A stretch of DNA of 64,000 bases from Acidimicrobiia bacterium (GTDB lineage Bacteria; Actinomycetota; Acidimicrobiia; Spongiisociales; UBA5794). The notes beneath the pieces are model-generated. The model was given only the letters and a program-made list of their open reading frames with translations. It ran no database searches and was not told where the DNA came from. The DNA is taken from contig JANTHO010000001.1 of assembly GCA_024762335.1 (NCBI GenBank), positions 64,805 to 128,804 on the forward strand, in the 5' to 3' direction. A program made the translations under genes and the position numbers. Of this stretch, positions 26,988 through 36,242 are shown piece by piece; within the stretch, counting starts at the first letter, position 1; every line of letters begins with the position of its first letter.

Positions 26988-27995
26988 ATGTCCCGAAGAA
27001 TTCTGGTCATGGTCGTTGCAGCGGTGCTCACCGCGGCAGCATGTACGACGGCGACCGACACGTCCGAGTCGTCGACGACGACACTTGGAACAACCACGAC
27101 GGTGGCGGAGACCTCGACGAGTTCGACCACGACCGTTCCATCGACGACCACCACATCGACGATCCCCGATTCCACAGGGTTTCCTGTGACAGTCGATGCC
27201 CCGAACGGATCGGTGACGATCGAAGCGCAGCCGGAGCGGATCGTGTCGCTGTCGCCGACGTCCACGGAGGTCCTGTTCGCCGTCGGAGCGGGAGACCAGG
27301 TGGTCGCGGTGGACAACCAGTCGACCTATCCGGCGGTTGCGCCGGTCACCGACCTGACCGGTTTCGAACCGAGTCTTGAGGCGATCGCCGGTTACGACGC
27401 GGATCTCGTCATCCTCATGTACGACCCGGGCGAGGTGATCGCGGGACTCGAGGCGATCGGCATCCCGGTGATCATGCATCCGGCCGCCGTCACCCTGGAC
27501 GATGTCTACTGGCAGATCGAGCAGGTGGGGAGAGCGACCGGTCACAACGCTGAGGCGGAACGGCTGATCTCGTCCATGGTGGAAGGGATCACCGATGCAT
27601 CGGCGTCGGTCGATGGTGAAGGGCTGACGTACTACCACGAACTGAGTCCCGACTACTACACGGCGACGTCAAGCACATTCGTGGGGTCGCTCTATGCGCT
27701 CTTCGGCCTCGAGAACATCGCGGATGGGGCCGACCCGGACGGATTCGGCTATCCGCAACTGTCGCCGGAGCACATCCTGAATGAGGACCCGGCGATGATC
27801 TTCCTCGCCGACACGAAGTGCTGCGACCAGGATGCTTCGACCGTGGCGGCCCGGCCGGGATGGGACGTTCTCGGAGCGGTCGCATCGGAGAACATCATCG
27901 AACTCGACGACGATGTGGCATCCCGGTGGGGACCGCGTGTCGTCGATTTCGTTGAAGCGATCGCACATGCGGTCGAGGGGTACCGGGAACCATGA
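26988..27995 (+). CDS. btuF: Cobalamin ABC transporter substrate-binding lipoprotein (BtuF-like)
   Basis: The 335-aa protein has a lipobox signal (MSRRILVMVVAAVLTAAAC), a long Thr-rich linker (about residues 20-55), and a periplasmic-binding domain typical of the BtuF/FhuD class (ERIVSLSPTSTEVLFAVGAGDQVVAVDNQSTYP, AGYDADLVILMYD, GLEAIGIPVIMHPAAVTLDDVYWQIEQVGRATG). The upstream cobalamin riboswitch points to B12 or a corrinoid as ligand. ATG 26988 is chosen because AAGGAGGAG precedes it and the signal peptide starts there. The stop overlaps btuC (ATGA). Confidence 0.9.
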   Translation: MSRRILVMVVAAVLTAAACTTATDTSESSTTTLGTTTTVAETSTSSTTTVPSTTTTSTIPDSTGFPVTVDAPNGSVTIEAQPERIVSLSPTSTEVLFAVGAGDQVVAVDNQSTYPAVAPVTDLTGFEPSLEAIAGYDADLVILMYDPGEVIAGLEAIGIPVIMHPAAVTLDDVYWQIEQVGRATGHNAEAERLISSMVEGITDASASVDGEGLTYYHELSPDYYTATSSTFVGSLYALFGLENIADGADPDGFGYPQLSPEHILNEDPAMIFLADTKCCDQDASTVAARPGWDVLGAVASENIIELDDDVASRWGPRVVDFVEAIAHAVEGYREP

Positions 27996-29044
27996 CACCT
28001 GAGGAGATCCGTCCGAGCCGCCTCCGCTGGTGGTGGCTGGCCGCGGCACTCGCCGCGCTCGCCGGGGCGGGTCTCCTCTCGATCTTGCTGGGTGCCGTCG
28101 ATCTCGATGCCGGTTCGGTTCTGCGTTCGATCGTTGATCGTCTCCCGTTCGTCCATTTCGACTCGGGACTCACCGATCGTCAGGAGGCGATCCTGTGGGA
28201 ATTGAGAATGCCGCGCGTCGTTCTCGGCGGAATTGTCGGGTCGATGCTGGCAGTGGCGGGAGGCGCCTACCAAGGGTCCTTCCGGAACCCGCTTGCCGAT
28301 CCATACCTCCTCGGTGCCGCCGCTGGAGCCGGACTGGGCGCCACGATCGCGATCGTGTACGGGCCATCGGTATCAGCGATTCCCGTCGACCCGCTGCCGC
28401 TGTTCGCCTTCATCGGCGGTGTCGGCGGTGTCGCTGCGACCTATGCGATCGGCTACTCGGTGAGAGCGGGGAGAACGCCCGTTACGCTGATTCTCGCCGG
28501 TGTGGCCGTGGCATCCTTCCTGACGGCGGTCCAGACCTACCTGCAGCAGCGCAACGCCGACACGCTGCGCGAGGTGTACGGCTGGATCCTGGGACGCCTA
28601 TCCACTGTCGGATGGAGCGAGGTGTGGCTCGTCCTCCCGTATGTGCTCATCGCTTCGATCATTCTCCTTCTCGGCGCACGACGGCTCGACGTCCTGAGCG
28701 TCGGTGATGAAGAGGCCGTCACGCTCGGCGTGGAACCGTCGCGTGTCCGTTTCCTCATGGTGATTGCAGCCACGCTCGGCACGGCGGCTGTTGTCGCCGT
28801 CTCCGGGCTGATCGGATTCGTGGGGATCATCGTGCCGCACATGATCCGGATCGTGTTCGGATCGAGCTACCGGGTGGTGCTACCGCTCTCGATCGTGCTC
28901 GGCGCGGCGTTCCTCATCCTCGCGGATCTGCTCGCCCGAACGGTCGCCGCCCCCGCTGAAGTACCGATCGGGGTCGTGACGGCTTTCTTCGGGGCACCGT
29001 TCTTCGCGATCGTTCTGCGGTCATCGAGGGGGTTGGGCTCATGA
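27992..29044 (+). CDS. btuC: Cobalamin ABC transporter permease (FecCD/BtuC family)
   Basis: The 350-aa protein has about ten membrane helices and the family marks LWELRMPRVVLGGIVGSMLAVAGGAYQGSFRNPLADPYLLGAAAGAGLGA and GLIGFVGIIVPHMIRIVFGSSYRVVLPLS, the latter being the ATPase-contact region. It imports the ligand delivered by the BtuF-like protein. It overlaps both neighbours by 4 nt, so the three genes form one translational unit under the riboswitch. Confidence 0.93.
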   Translation: MTPEEIRPSRLRWWWLAAALAALAGAGLLSILLGAVDLDAGSVLRSIVDRLPFVHFDSGLTDRQEAILWELRMPRVVLGGIVGSMLAVAGGAYQGSFRNPLADPYLLGAAAGAGLGATIAIVYGPSVSAIPVDPLPLFAFIGGVGGVAATYAIGYSVRAGRTPVTLILAGVAVASFLTAVQTYLQQRNADTLREVYGWILGRLSTVGWSEVWLVLPYVLIASIILLLGARRLDVLSVGDEEAVTLGVEPSRVRFLMVIAATLGTAAVVAVSGLIGFVGIIVPHMIRIVFGSSYRVVLPLSIVLGAAFLILADLLARTVAAPAEVPIGVVTAFFGAPFFAIVLRSSRGLGS

Positions 29045-29844
29045 CCGGTGCGCTCACGCTCGACCGAGTGGGAGTGCGGTTCAACGGGTCGCCGATTCTC
29101 CGGTCGGTCGACCTGGAGGTCGGCCGGGGCGAGTGGGTCGGGATCATCGGTCCGAACGGGGCGGGGAAGACGACACTATTGCGGGCCGTCACGGGTGCTT
29201 TCGAATTCGCCGGCACGGTGTCGATATCGGGAACACCGACATCCAGTATGAAGAGGGGAGCGATCGCCCGGTCCGTGGCGCTGGTCCCCCAACACCCCGT
29301 TCTTCCATCGGGCATGCGCGTCGTCGACTACGTCCTTCTCGGGAGGACACCACATCTGCGGCCGGTGACGGGACCTTCGTTCCATGATCTCGACGTGATC
29401 GCAACGATCCTCGATGCGTTGACGCTTTCGGCGTTCACGGATCGCGACATCACAACGCTCTCCGGTGGAGAGTTGCAGCGTGCCGTCATCGCACGGGCGC
29501 TCGCGCAGGAGTCGCCGATTCTCCTTCTGGACGAACCGACGACGGCGCTCGATGTCGGTCGCCAGCAGGACGTCCTGGAACTCGTCGATCGGTTGCGACG
29601 GGAACGGGACCTGACCGTCGTCTCCGCGATGCACGATCTCACGATCGCCGCCCAGTTCCCCGATCGGCTGGTCATGCTGGCCGGCGGTGAAGTCGTTGCT
29701 TCCGGCGGTGCCGCCGACGTGCTCGATCCGACGCTCATCCGGAAGCACTATGGGGCGGAGGTGCGGGTCATCGACGACGGTGCGGGAGGGATCGTGATCG
29801 TTCCGGTTCGTTCTCAGGAACGAATCAGCGATTCGACGAACTGA
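29041..29844 (+). CDS. btuD: Cobalamin ABC transporter ATP-binding protein
   Basis: The 267-aa protein has Walker A IGPNGAGKTTLL, the Q-loop VPQHP, the ABC signature LSGGELQRAVIARALAQ, Walker B ILLLDEPTTALD and the His-switch AMHDL. It energises the BtuC-type permease. Its 3' end overlaps the convergent VIT1-like gene by 31 nt. Confidence 0.93.
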   Translation: MTGALTLDRVGVRFNGSPILRSVDLEVGRGEWVGIIGPNGAGKTTLLRAVTGAFEFAGTVSISGTPTSSMKRGAIARSVALVPQHPVLPSGMRVVDYVLLGRTPHLRPVTGPSFHDLDVIATILDALTLSAFTDRDITTLSGGELQRAVIARALAQESPILLLDEPTTALDVGRQQDVLELVDRLRRERDLTVVSAMHDLTIAAQFPDRLVMLAGGEVVASGGAADVLDPTLIRKHYGAEVRVIDDGAGGIVIVPVRSQERISDSTN

Positions 29845-30539
29845 CCGACGAGGAAGCTCAGAACACCGCCCGCCAGACCGATCGCCAGATTCTCGAGTGC
29901 CGACCCGACGGGACTCTTTCTGGTCATCAGAGTCTTCGCGGCGCCGACGGCAACGAGACCCAATCCGGCGAGGATGACGGCGACCAGAAGGGCCGTCCGG
30001 GTATCGTCGAACAAGGCGAACGGAATGACGGAGGGAAGGGCACCGGCGAGAAAGAGGCCGGCGGAGGTGAGGCCGGCGAGGAACGGGTTGCGTCGCTCCG
30101 TATCAACGACCCCGAACTCGAGGCCGGCCATGACACCGAGCATCGCGTCGTCGTTGCCGTCGATGATCTCGACGACGGCATCGAGGTCGGCGCCGTCGAG
30201 GCCCATCTCTTCGAACATGTGGCGGAGTTCCTCGCGTTCGTGATCTCGGTACTCGACGAGGTGCTGTGCCTCGAGCGCCATCTCCGCGGCGAAGACCTCT
30301 TCCTGAGATTTCGTCGCGAGGTACTCGCCGGTCGCCATGGAGATCATCCCGGCCAGGGCACCGGCGATCCCCGTCAGAAGGACCTGGGTGGCGGAGAGAC
30401 CGCCGCCGACGACGCCGGCGACGAGGAGGAATGTCGATACAAGACCGTCGTTCACTCCGAGGATGATGTCCCGCATGTACTGGCGGGACGGACCGAGGTG
30501 ATCCTCGTAGTCGTCGGGTGGCACGGGGGGCGCAGGCAT
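29814..30539 (-). CDS. VIT1/CCC1-family iron/manganese transporter
   Basis: The 241-aa protein shows the family N-terminus YMRDIILGVNDGLVSTFLLVAGVVGGGLSATQVLLTGIAGALAGMISMATGEYLATKSQEEV, then a cytoplasmic acidic helical stretch (EMALEAQHLVEYRDHEREELRHMFEEMGLDG) as in plant VIT1, then three helices. Members move Fe2+ or Mn2+. A TAGGAT element ends 6 nt before the ATG (30546-30551), matching a leaderless start. Confidence 0.88.
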   Translation of the reverse strand: MPAPPVPPDDYEDHLGPSRQYMRDIILGVNDGLVSTFLLVAGVVGGGLSATQVLLTGIAGALAGMISMATGEYLATKSQEEVFAAEMALEAQHLVEYRDHEREELRHMFEEMGLDGADLDAVVEIIDGNDDAMLGVMAGLEFGVVDTERRNPFLAGLTSAGLFLAGALPSVIPFALFDDTRTALLVAVILAGLGLVAVGAAKTLMTRKSPVGSALENLAIGLAGGVLSFLVGQFVESLIRS

Positions 30540-30545
30540 CCCCAG

Positions 30546-30551
30546 ATCCTA
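30546..30551 (-). promoter_or_regulatory. -10 element TAGGAT of a leaderless promoter (VIT1-like gene)
   Basis: On the minus strand TAGGAT is followed by CTGGGG and then ATG, giving the recurrent 6-nt spacing. No Shine-Dalgarno is present. Confidence 0.6.
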
Positions 30552-30786
30552 CCGACCCCCACCCCGACACGAACCCAGGGTTCTCTGCGTCCTATTTGGC
30601 GTCCCGGGCCCGCGGTATGGAGGAAGTCGCGCGGTACGATGGTCCTTCGACAAGGGAGAGATCATCAGCGACACGCCCCAAGATGAAGGGACGGAAGCAA
30701 CGGACACCGACACCGACCCGCGAACCGGGGCTCCCTCGCCCTCATGGTCGCCGCAGACGAAGATCGCCGTCGCCGTCGGACTCGTC

Positions 30787-31911
30787 ATGGTGTTTGCATT
30801 CGCCATCTGGCTCGCTCGCGGCGCTCTTCCCATCCTCGCGGTTTCAGGAATCGTTGCTTTCCTCGTTGCACCCATGGTGCGCTTCCTGCACCGGCGGTTG
30901 CACTGGCCTCGATGGCTTGCTCTGCTCGCCGGATACGTTGCCGTGCTCGTCGTCTCGCTGGCCCTGATAGCGATCCTCGTCATCGGAATCACGCAGTCGC
31001 TCAGCGGTATCGACATGACCGCGATGCAGGATTCGGTGCGCAACGTCGCTCAGTGGTTTGTCGACTGGGCCAACGGGCTCGTCATTTTCGGCGTCCATGT
31101 CGACATGAGCGAGGTCACGGCACCAATCCAGGATTGGTTGAGTAGCGGCGCATCGAGCGGTGGAGCAAGTGGCGGCGGAATCAAGATCGATGTGAATGCA
31201 CTTCAGTCGCTGCTCGGTGGGGCGTTCAACTCGATCAGGACGGTTGCGGGGATCGTGACGGCGATGGTGATGTCGGCTCTCATCACCATGATGATTGCGA
31301 TCTACCTGAACGCCGACAGCGAGAGATTCCACTCGTGGATCCAGCGTATGGTGCCCCCCGGATACGAAAGAGATGGGGCGCTGCTCTCCGATGAGACGGG
31401 TGCGATCTGGCGCGGCTATATCTACGGACAGCTGATCAACAGCCTCATCACCGGGATCATGGTGTTCATCGTGCTCGCACTCGTCGGCGTCCAGGGAGCA
31501 TTCCTCATGGGAGTGATCATGATGCTGTTCAACATGATTCCCACGTTCGGGCCCATCATTGCGGCGTTCCCGGGAGTTATCGCCGCCCTCGTGGGAGGGT
31601 CGACACGATGGCCCGACATGAACAACCTGCTTTTCGGTCTCATCGTCGCTGCGATCTACGTTGTCGTCGTCCAGGCGCAGGCGAACGTCATCGCTCCCAA
31701 GGTAATGGGGCGGGCCGTAAGGCTGTCACCGGTAATCATCATGCTTTCGTTGATCGTCGGATTCAACGTTGCAGGTCTCGTGGGTTCCCTCCTCGCCGTC
31801 CCGGTCGTTGCAACCGCGAAACTCATGATCTCCTACCTGTACGCGAAGGTGGTGGATCGTGATCTGTTCGCAGAAGGACGGGAGATAGGAATCGAGGTTG
31901 ATGATGGCTGA
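30787..31911 (+). CDS. AI-2E-family transporter (PerM-like); N-terminus probably extends upstream
   Basis: The protein has about eight membrane helices and the family features RRLHWPRWLALLAGYVAVLVVSLALIAILVIG, the central hydrophilic domain, YIYGQLINSLITGIMVFIVLALVGVQGAFLMGVIMMLFNMIPTFGPIIAAFPG and VVVQAQANVIAPKVMGRAVRLSPVIIMLS. Members export small molecules or act as antiporters; the substrate is unknown. ATG 30787 falls within the first helix (TKIAVAVGLVMVFAFAIW). The frame is open back to about 30502, and AAGGGAGAG (30652-30660) followed by ATC ATC AGC GAC suggests the real start at 30661 or 30664 with a non-canonical codon. Confidence 0.82.
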   Translation: MVFAFAIWLARGALPILAVSGIVAFLVAPMVRFLHRRLHWPRWLALLAGYVAVLVVSLALIAILVIGITQSLSGIDMTAMQDSVRNVAQWFVDWANGLVIFGVHVDMSEVTAPIQDWLSSGASSGGASGGGIKIDVNALQSLLGGAFNSIRTVAGIVTAMVMSALITMMIAIYLNADSERFHSWIQRMVPPGYERDGALLSDETGAIWRGYIYGQLINSLITGIMVFIVLALVGVQGAFLMGVIMMLFNMIPTFGPIIAAFPGVIAALVGGSTRWPDMNNLLFGLIVAAIYVVVVQAQANVIAPKVMGRAVRLSPVIIMLSLIVGFNVAGLVGSLLAVPVVATAKLMISYLYAKVVDRDLFAEGREIGIEVDDG

Positions 31912-33442
31912 GAGGGAAGTACTTCAAGCCGACGTGGCCGTTGTGGGCGCGGGTCTCGGGGGTCTCAGCGCAGCGGGGTACCTCGCGAAAGCCGGTCACC
32001 GGGTCGTCGTGTTGGAACATCACACTGTTCCCGGCGGCTACGCCCACGAGTTCAAACGCCGGGGTTTTCGGTTCGAGGTGGCACTTCACGCGCTCGACGG
32101 TGCGGGACCCGGGGGTTGGCTACAGCCGATGCTCGACGACCTCGGAGTGCTCGATCGTGTCGAGTTCTCGAACCTGGACCCCTTCTACACGGCCCGGTTC
32201 CCGGACTACGAGATCACCGTCCCGCGTGAGTTGTCCGAGTACCTGAGCCGACTCCGGAAGGACTTCCCGGACGAGGCCGACGGGGTCGACGATCTGTTCG
32301 CCGCCATCCGCCGTATTGCCCACGACATGGGCCGATACATCAAGGACCGTAGGGCGAGGATCATGTCGAACCCGATGGAGATGATGCAGCGCTATCCGGA
32401 CATAGCGATGGCGTTCGCGCAGAACTGGCAGGTCTTCATGGACCGCTTCATCAACGACCGGCGTCTCCAGGCGGTGATCTCGGCGTTGTGGGGGTATCTC
32501 GGGTTGCCACCGTCCAGGATCTCGGCCGGCCTGTTCGCTCTGGTTCTCTCCAGCTACCACACGTCCGGCGCCTGGTACCCGAAGGGTGGAAGCCAGGCGA
32601 TGAGTCGTGCGATGGTCGATGCGCTCGTGGAACAGGGCGGCGAAGTGCGTTTCAGGAACACGGTGACGAAGGTCGATGTCGTGGATGGTCGTGCGGTCGC
32701 TGTGGACACCGATCGGGGATTGAGAGTCGAAGCGGATCTGGTCATCTCCAACGCGAGTCCGTCGGCGACGGTGTCGCTCGCCGGGAGGGATCACTTCGAC
32801 GACGACTTCCTGATGAGTGTGGATCGGGATGTCCCGGCTCTGTCGAACCTGGTCGTCTATCTCGGCCTCGACCGGGACCTGGTTGCGGAGGGGTGGGATT
32901 ATCACGAGTTCTTCCTGTCCGACGGATACGACCTCGAAGCGGACTACGAGGCGATGATGAAGGGCGACTTTTCCAAGGCGGGTCTCGTGATCGCCAACTA
33001 CACGGAGGCCGATCCCGGCTGTGCGCCGGAGGGCAAGAGCGTGATGGCCATCGTCTCCCTCGCACCCTGGGACTACCAGAACGTCTGGGGCACCGGCGGG
33101 GACACGGTTGGATACTCGAAGAACCCCGATTACATCCGCATCAAGGAAGAGGCTGCGGATCAGTTGATCGACCGTGTGGAGGAGCTGATTCCGGGCCTTC
33201 GCGACTCGATCATCATCCGGGAGGTCGGGACTCCGCTCACGAACGTTCGATACGGTCTCAACCCCGGCGGCAGCATCTACGGGCGCGAGCAGACGGTCGA
33301 GAACATGATGAACCGCAGGAGTGCGAAGTCCCCGATTCCGAACCTGCTCCTTTCGGGCGCCTGGGTAGGGGGCGGAGGCATGAGCGCCGCGATCGCGTCG
33401 GGCCGGAGCGCCGCTTCTGTGGCAAAGAGGATCCTGTCGTAG
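31904..33442 (+). CDS. FAD-dependent oxidoreductase (CrtI/CrtISO/RetSat-like)
   Basis: The 512-aa protein starts with the dinucleotide motif VAVVGAGLGGLSAAGYLAKAGHRVVVLEHHTVPGGYAHEFKRRGFRFEVALHALDG, typical of carotenoid isomerases and phytoene-desaturase-like enzymes, and ends with LLLSGAWVGGGGMSAAIASGRSAA, the C-terminal FAD contact. The substrate is likely a polyene or other hydrophobic molecule, but no other carotenoid gene is in the window. ATG 31904 (GAGG 6 nt upstream) is preferred; ATG 31901 is possible. It overlaps the AI-2E gene end. Confidence 0.85.
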   Translation: MAEREVLQADVAVVGAGLGGLSAAGYLAKAGHRVVVLEHHTVPGGYAHEFKRRGFRFEVALHALDGAGPGGWLQPMLDDLGVLDRVEFSNLDPFYTARFPDYEITVPRELSEYLSRLRKDFPDEADGVDDLFAAIRRIAHDMGRYIKDRRARIMSNPMEMMQRYPDIAMAFAQNWQVFMDRFINDRRLQAVISALWGYLGLPPSRISAGLFALVLSSYHTSGAWYPKGGSQAMSRAMVDALVEQGGEVRFRNTVTKVDVVDGRAVAVDTDRGLRVEADLVISNASPSATVSLAGRDHFDDDFLMSVDRDVPALSNLVVYLGLDRDLVAEGWDYHEFFLSDGYDLEADYEAMMKGDFSKAGLVIANYTEADPGCAPEGKSVMAIVSLAPWDYQNVWGTGGDTVGYSKNPDYIRIKEEAADQLIDRVEELIPGLRDSIIIREVGTPLTNVRYGLNPGGSIYGREQTVENMMNRRSAKSPIPNLLLSGAWVGGGGMSAAIASGRSAASVAKRILS

Positions 33443-33477
33443 GGGCATTCGCGCGACTGGACGGTCCCGGGCATTCA

Positions 33478-33483
33478 TAGACT
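33478..33483 (+). promoter_or_regulatory. -10 element TAGACT of a leaderless promoter (MFS gene)
   Basis: TAGACT, then GGTGCG, then the GTG start at 33490: again exactly 6 nt, with no Shine-Dalgarno. Confidence 0.6.
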
Positions 33484-33489
33484 GGTGCG

Positions 33490-35130
33490 GTGACACAGGC
33501 CGTTGCCCCACTCAAGATCAGCCGATTCCGGGCGCTGTGGATCGCCGCCGTCTTCTCGAACGTCGGATCATTCCTGCAGGCCGTCGCAGCGTCCTGGCTG
33601 ATGCTCGAACTAACCGGATCCGCACTCTGGGTGGGTCTCATGGCGGCCTCGGCGACGATTCCCCTCCTCGTCTTCTCTCTCCCCGCAGGTGCGATCGCCG
33701 ACATGTTCGATCGGAGAAAGGTCCTGATCGTCGCACAGTTGACGATGGGCGGGTCCGCGGCGGCGATGGCGATCCTCACGGCTGTGGGTCTGATCACGCC
33801 CGGACTGCTTCTCGGACTCGGCCTCCTGCTCGGCACGGGCCTCGCCTTCAACCTCCCATCCTGGCAGGCGACCGTGCCCGACCTAGTTCCGCGGGGAATG
33901 GTTGCGAGCGCCGTCGCACTCAATTCGGCGGGGTTCAACGTGGCGCGGGCCGTCGGTCCCGCTCTCGGCGGGTTCATCGTCGCCGTTGCTGGCGCACAGG
34001 TGGCGTTCGGACTGAATGCCCTCTCGTATCTCGGTCTCGTCGTCGTTCTGATCGTGCTCGCGCGGGTCATGGGATCACCCGACCGTCAAGAGACATCGAT
34101 GCGGAACGCCATCGCTCTCGGTGTACGTTTCGCCAGGTTCACACCGTCGTTCAGGAAGGTCATGGCGGTGGCCGCGATGTTCGCTCTGACCTCGGCGGTC
34201 ATTCAGGCGGTCCTGCCCGTCCGCACCGCGGAACTCGACGGCGGGGCGGGCGTGTTCGGTTTCCTGCTCGGAGCGATGGGTGCGGGAGCCCTGGTCGGCG
34301 CGTTCACCAGAGGGCCCGTCACCACGAGACTCGGTCGGTGGTCACTGCCGGCCACGATCACGCTCGTGGGGATCGCAGGCGTCGCTCTCGGTCTCGTTCA
34401 GAGTGTTCCTCCGGCGTTTGTCGCGCTGTTCGTGGTCGGTATCGGGTGGGTGTGGACGCTCGCGAACCTCAATGCCACGGCCCAGTTGATGTCCCCGGAG
34501 TGGGTGAGGGGTCGTGCCATGGGGCTCTACATGCTGTCGTTCGCGGGCACGCTTCCGCTGGGCGCGATCCTCTCGGGATGGGTTGCCGACTGCATCGGTG
34601 CCGGGGGTGCCGAGGTGCTGTTTTCGGCACTCGGTATCGGGCTCGGAATGATCGCGGTCCCCGCTCTCAGGATTCCTGCGCTGAACGATGTCGTGACCCC
34701 CGAATTCACCGACGAACGTGTCCGGTCACCGCACGTCGACACCGAGGGCGGACCGGTGCTGATGACGGCGACCTGGCAGATCGACCGCTCCGATCTCGAG
34801 GAGTTCCTCGACGTCATGAAGGAGGTGAGGCTCGTTCGGCTGAGGACGGGGGCCTATCGGTGGCGGCTCTATCGTGACGCCGGTGATCCGCACCGACTCA
34901 CGGAACTGTTCCTCACCCGGTCCTGGGAGGAACATCTGGCACAGCACCAACGCATCGACGACGCGTCACGTGACGTACTGCGCAGGGCCAGGGACTTCGA
35001 CCGAGAGAGCGGTCCGACGACGCGGCATCTCGTTGCCGTCGACATGGAGAGTCCAGAAGACTGGGAAGCGCTGATCGAAGCCCACGAGCAGTATCACGCC
35101 AGCGATGGATCCATTCCGCTGGAGTCCTGA
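33490..35130 (+). CDS. MFS exporter with C-terminal soluble domain (MFS_3 / EntS-like)
   Basis: Residues 1-400 give twelve membrane helices with [68 protein letters not shown], the MFS motif A region. Residues 415-546 ([41 protein letters not shown]) form a soluble domain resembling antibiotic-monooxygenase-like folds, as seen in PF05977-type MFS proteins. The substrate is unknown; relatives export siderophores and drugs. Its 3' end overlaps convergent queF by 37 nt. Confidence 0.88.
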   Translation: MTQAVAPLKISRFRALWIAAVFSNVGSFLQAVAASWLMLELTGSALWVGLMAASATIPLLVFSLPAGAIADMFDRRKVLIVAQLTMGGSAAAMAILTAVGLITPGLLLGLGLLLGTGLAFNLPSWQATVPDLVPRGMVASAVALNSAGFNVARAVGPALGGFIVAVAGAQVAFGLNALSYLGLVVVLIVLARVMGSPDRQETSMRNAIALGVRFARFTPSFRKVMAVAAMFALTSAVIQAVLPVRTAELDGGAGVFGFLLGAMGAGALVGAFTRGPVTTRLGRWSLPATITLVGIAGVALGLVQSVPPAFVALFVVGIGWVWTLANLNATAQLMSPEWVRGRAMGLYMLSFAGTLPLGAILSGWVADCIGAGGAEVLFSALGIGLGMIAVPALRIPALNDVVTPEFTDERVRSPHVDTEGGPVLMTATWQIDRSDLEEFLDVMKEVRLVRLRTGAYRWRLYRDAGDPHRLTELFLTRSWEEHLAQHQRIDDASRDVLRRARDFDRESGPTTRHLVAVDMESPEDWEALIEAHEQYHASDGSIPLES

Positions 35131-35486
35131 TCGGCTCTGTCGTGCTCCACCGTCACGACGGTACGGATGCCGCCCCTGACGTTCCAGTCTCCCACGATCC
35201 TGGCCCGTCTCGGGTCGACGGCGGCGACGATGTCGTCGAGGATCCGATTGGTCACGTCCTCGTGGAAAGCGCCCTCGTCCCGATAGGACCAGAGGTAGAG
35301 CTTGAGCGACTTGAGTTCGATACAGCGCTCGTCGGGGACGTACTCGATGCTGAAATGAGCGAAGTCCGGCTGACCGGTGAGCGGACAGAGACAGGTGAAC
35401 TCCGGAGCGTCGAAGGTGATGAGGTAGTCGCGGCCGGGATGCGGATTGGGAAACGTGTCGAGCGTCTTGGTTGGTTCGGTTGCCAT
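35094..35486 (-). CDS. queF: NADPH-dependent 7-cyano-7-deazaguanine reductase
   Basis: QueF reduces preQ0 to preQ1 in queuosine synthesis. The 130-aa protein is the short YkvM type: [57 protein letters not shown] contains the nucleophilic Cys (first part), the ELKSLKLYL family motif, and the HE pair. No queCDE or tgt genes are nearby. TACCCT ends 6 nt before the ATG (35493-35498), so the mRNA is probably leaderless and no preQ1 riboswitch is expected. Confidence 0.94.
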   Translation of the reverse strand: MATEPTKTLDTFPNPHPGRDYLITFDAPEFTCLCPLTGQPDFAHFSIEYVPDERCIELKSLKLYLWSYRDEGAFHEDVTNRILDDIVAAVDPRRARIVGDWNVRGGIRTVVTVEHDRADQDSSGMDPSLA

Positions 35487-35492
35487 ACGGGG

Positions 35493-35498
35493 AGGGTA
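35493..35498 (-). promoter_or_regulatory. -10 element TACCCT of a leaderless promoter (queF)
   Basis: On the minus strand TACCCT, CCCCGT, ATG: the same 6-nt spacing as at other genes here. Confidence 0.6.
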
Positions 35499-35650
35499 CC
35501 GGGCGAGATCGATGATCCGAAACGTGCATGGTCACCCCGCCCACGTAATCGCCAAGCGACACGCCCGACCTGAATACGGGCGGTTGTGATCAATCCCCAC
35601 ACAACGCCCATCGCGGCAGACTCGACCCCCGAAGGAACTGCGACAATCGG

Positions 35651-35812
35651 CTAGCCGGCGAACAAGTGTCCTACAACGACACCGACGACGAGCAGAACAC
35701 CGAACCAGATGAGCACCACCAGCGCCATGTATCTCCCCGCGGGAGCATTCTCATCGTCATCGATGGGCATGTGCCACCACAGGAGCTTTCGAGTGCTGCG
35801 GCCGTCACTCAT
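35651..35812 (-). CDS. Small membrane protein (53 aa), not in ORF track
   Basis: The frame reads MSDGRSTRKLLWWHMPIDDDENAPAGRYMALVVLIWFGVLLVVGVVVGHLFAG: a charged N-terminus and one C-terminal membrane helix. GAGAGGAGG lies 5 nt before the ATG, a strong Shine-Dalgarno, and TAGGGT about 30 nt upstream may be its -10. I do not recognise it; it resembles small subunits of membrane complexes in form only. Confidence 0.75.
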   Translation of the reverse strand: MSDGRSTRKLLWWHMPIDDDENAPAGRYMALVVLIWFGVLLVVGVVVGHLFAG

Positions 35813-35948
35813 GGCAGCCTCCTCTCAATCAGAACCCTATCAGCCAAGAGCGCTGCAGTTCAGGTCGGCACACGTGGGTGGTCTGGTAGATACGGGTCGC
35901 CCGTTTCGTTGACGTTGTGGGCAGGGAGCATCGATCGGGAAACTCATC

Positions 35949-36242
35949 TTATCGCCGCGGTCTTCGGTCTCTCTGGGCAACGTCACACATGCGGGTTCTT
36001 GCGAACCCGAGGCCGGAAGATTCGTCGATTCGACCGATCTCGTGCACCGTCGCGGGGCCGGGCAATGCCACTGCATCGAGAACAGTCTGGTAGTAGTCAG
36101 GCGGCGTGTCGACCACATCGATCGTCGCTTGACAATCCAGCTCCGTCACAGCCAGAGGTTCTGGCTCGTCACCAGAGCATCCCGCCAGGACGGCGCCGAT
36201 CAGGCAGATCAGCAGAGCCAGGGTCGAGGGGTACGAAGCCAT
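35949..36242 (-). CDS. Hypothetical lipoprotein, possibly C-terminally truncated
   Basis: The 97-aa product has a lipoprotein signal (MASYPSTLALLICLIGAVLAGC). The mature part (LAVTELDCQATIDVVDTPPDYYQTVLDAVALPGPATVHEIGRIDESSGLGFARTRMCDVAQ) looks like a normal domain that breaks off and ends in a charged run (RDRRPRR), so a frameshift or deletion may have removed the rest. No downstream frame clearly continues it. Function unknown. Confidence 0.5.
   Translation of the reverse strand: MASYPSTLALLICLIGAVLAGCSGDEPEPLAVTELDCQATIDVVDTPPDYYQTVLDAVALPGPATVHEIGRIDESSGLGFARTRMCDVAQRDRRPRR

Noticed and set aside
32120-33511. 463-aa minus-strand ORF opposite the CrtISO-like gene
   Set aside because: Antisense shadow; no recognisable domain and the plus-strand protein is clear.
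33537-34877. 446-aa plus-strand ORF inside the MFS gene
   Set aside because: Arg-rich alternative frame of a protein with clear membrane helices.
35487-35650. preQ1 riboswitch upstream of queF
   Set aside because: No preQ1 aptamer pattern; a -10 element 6 nt before the ATG suggests a leaderless transcript.
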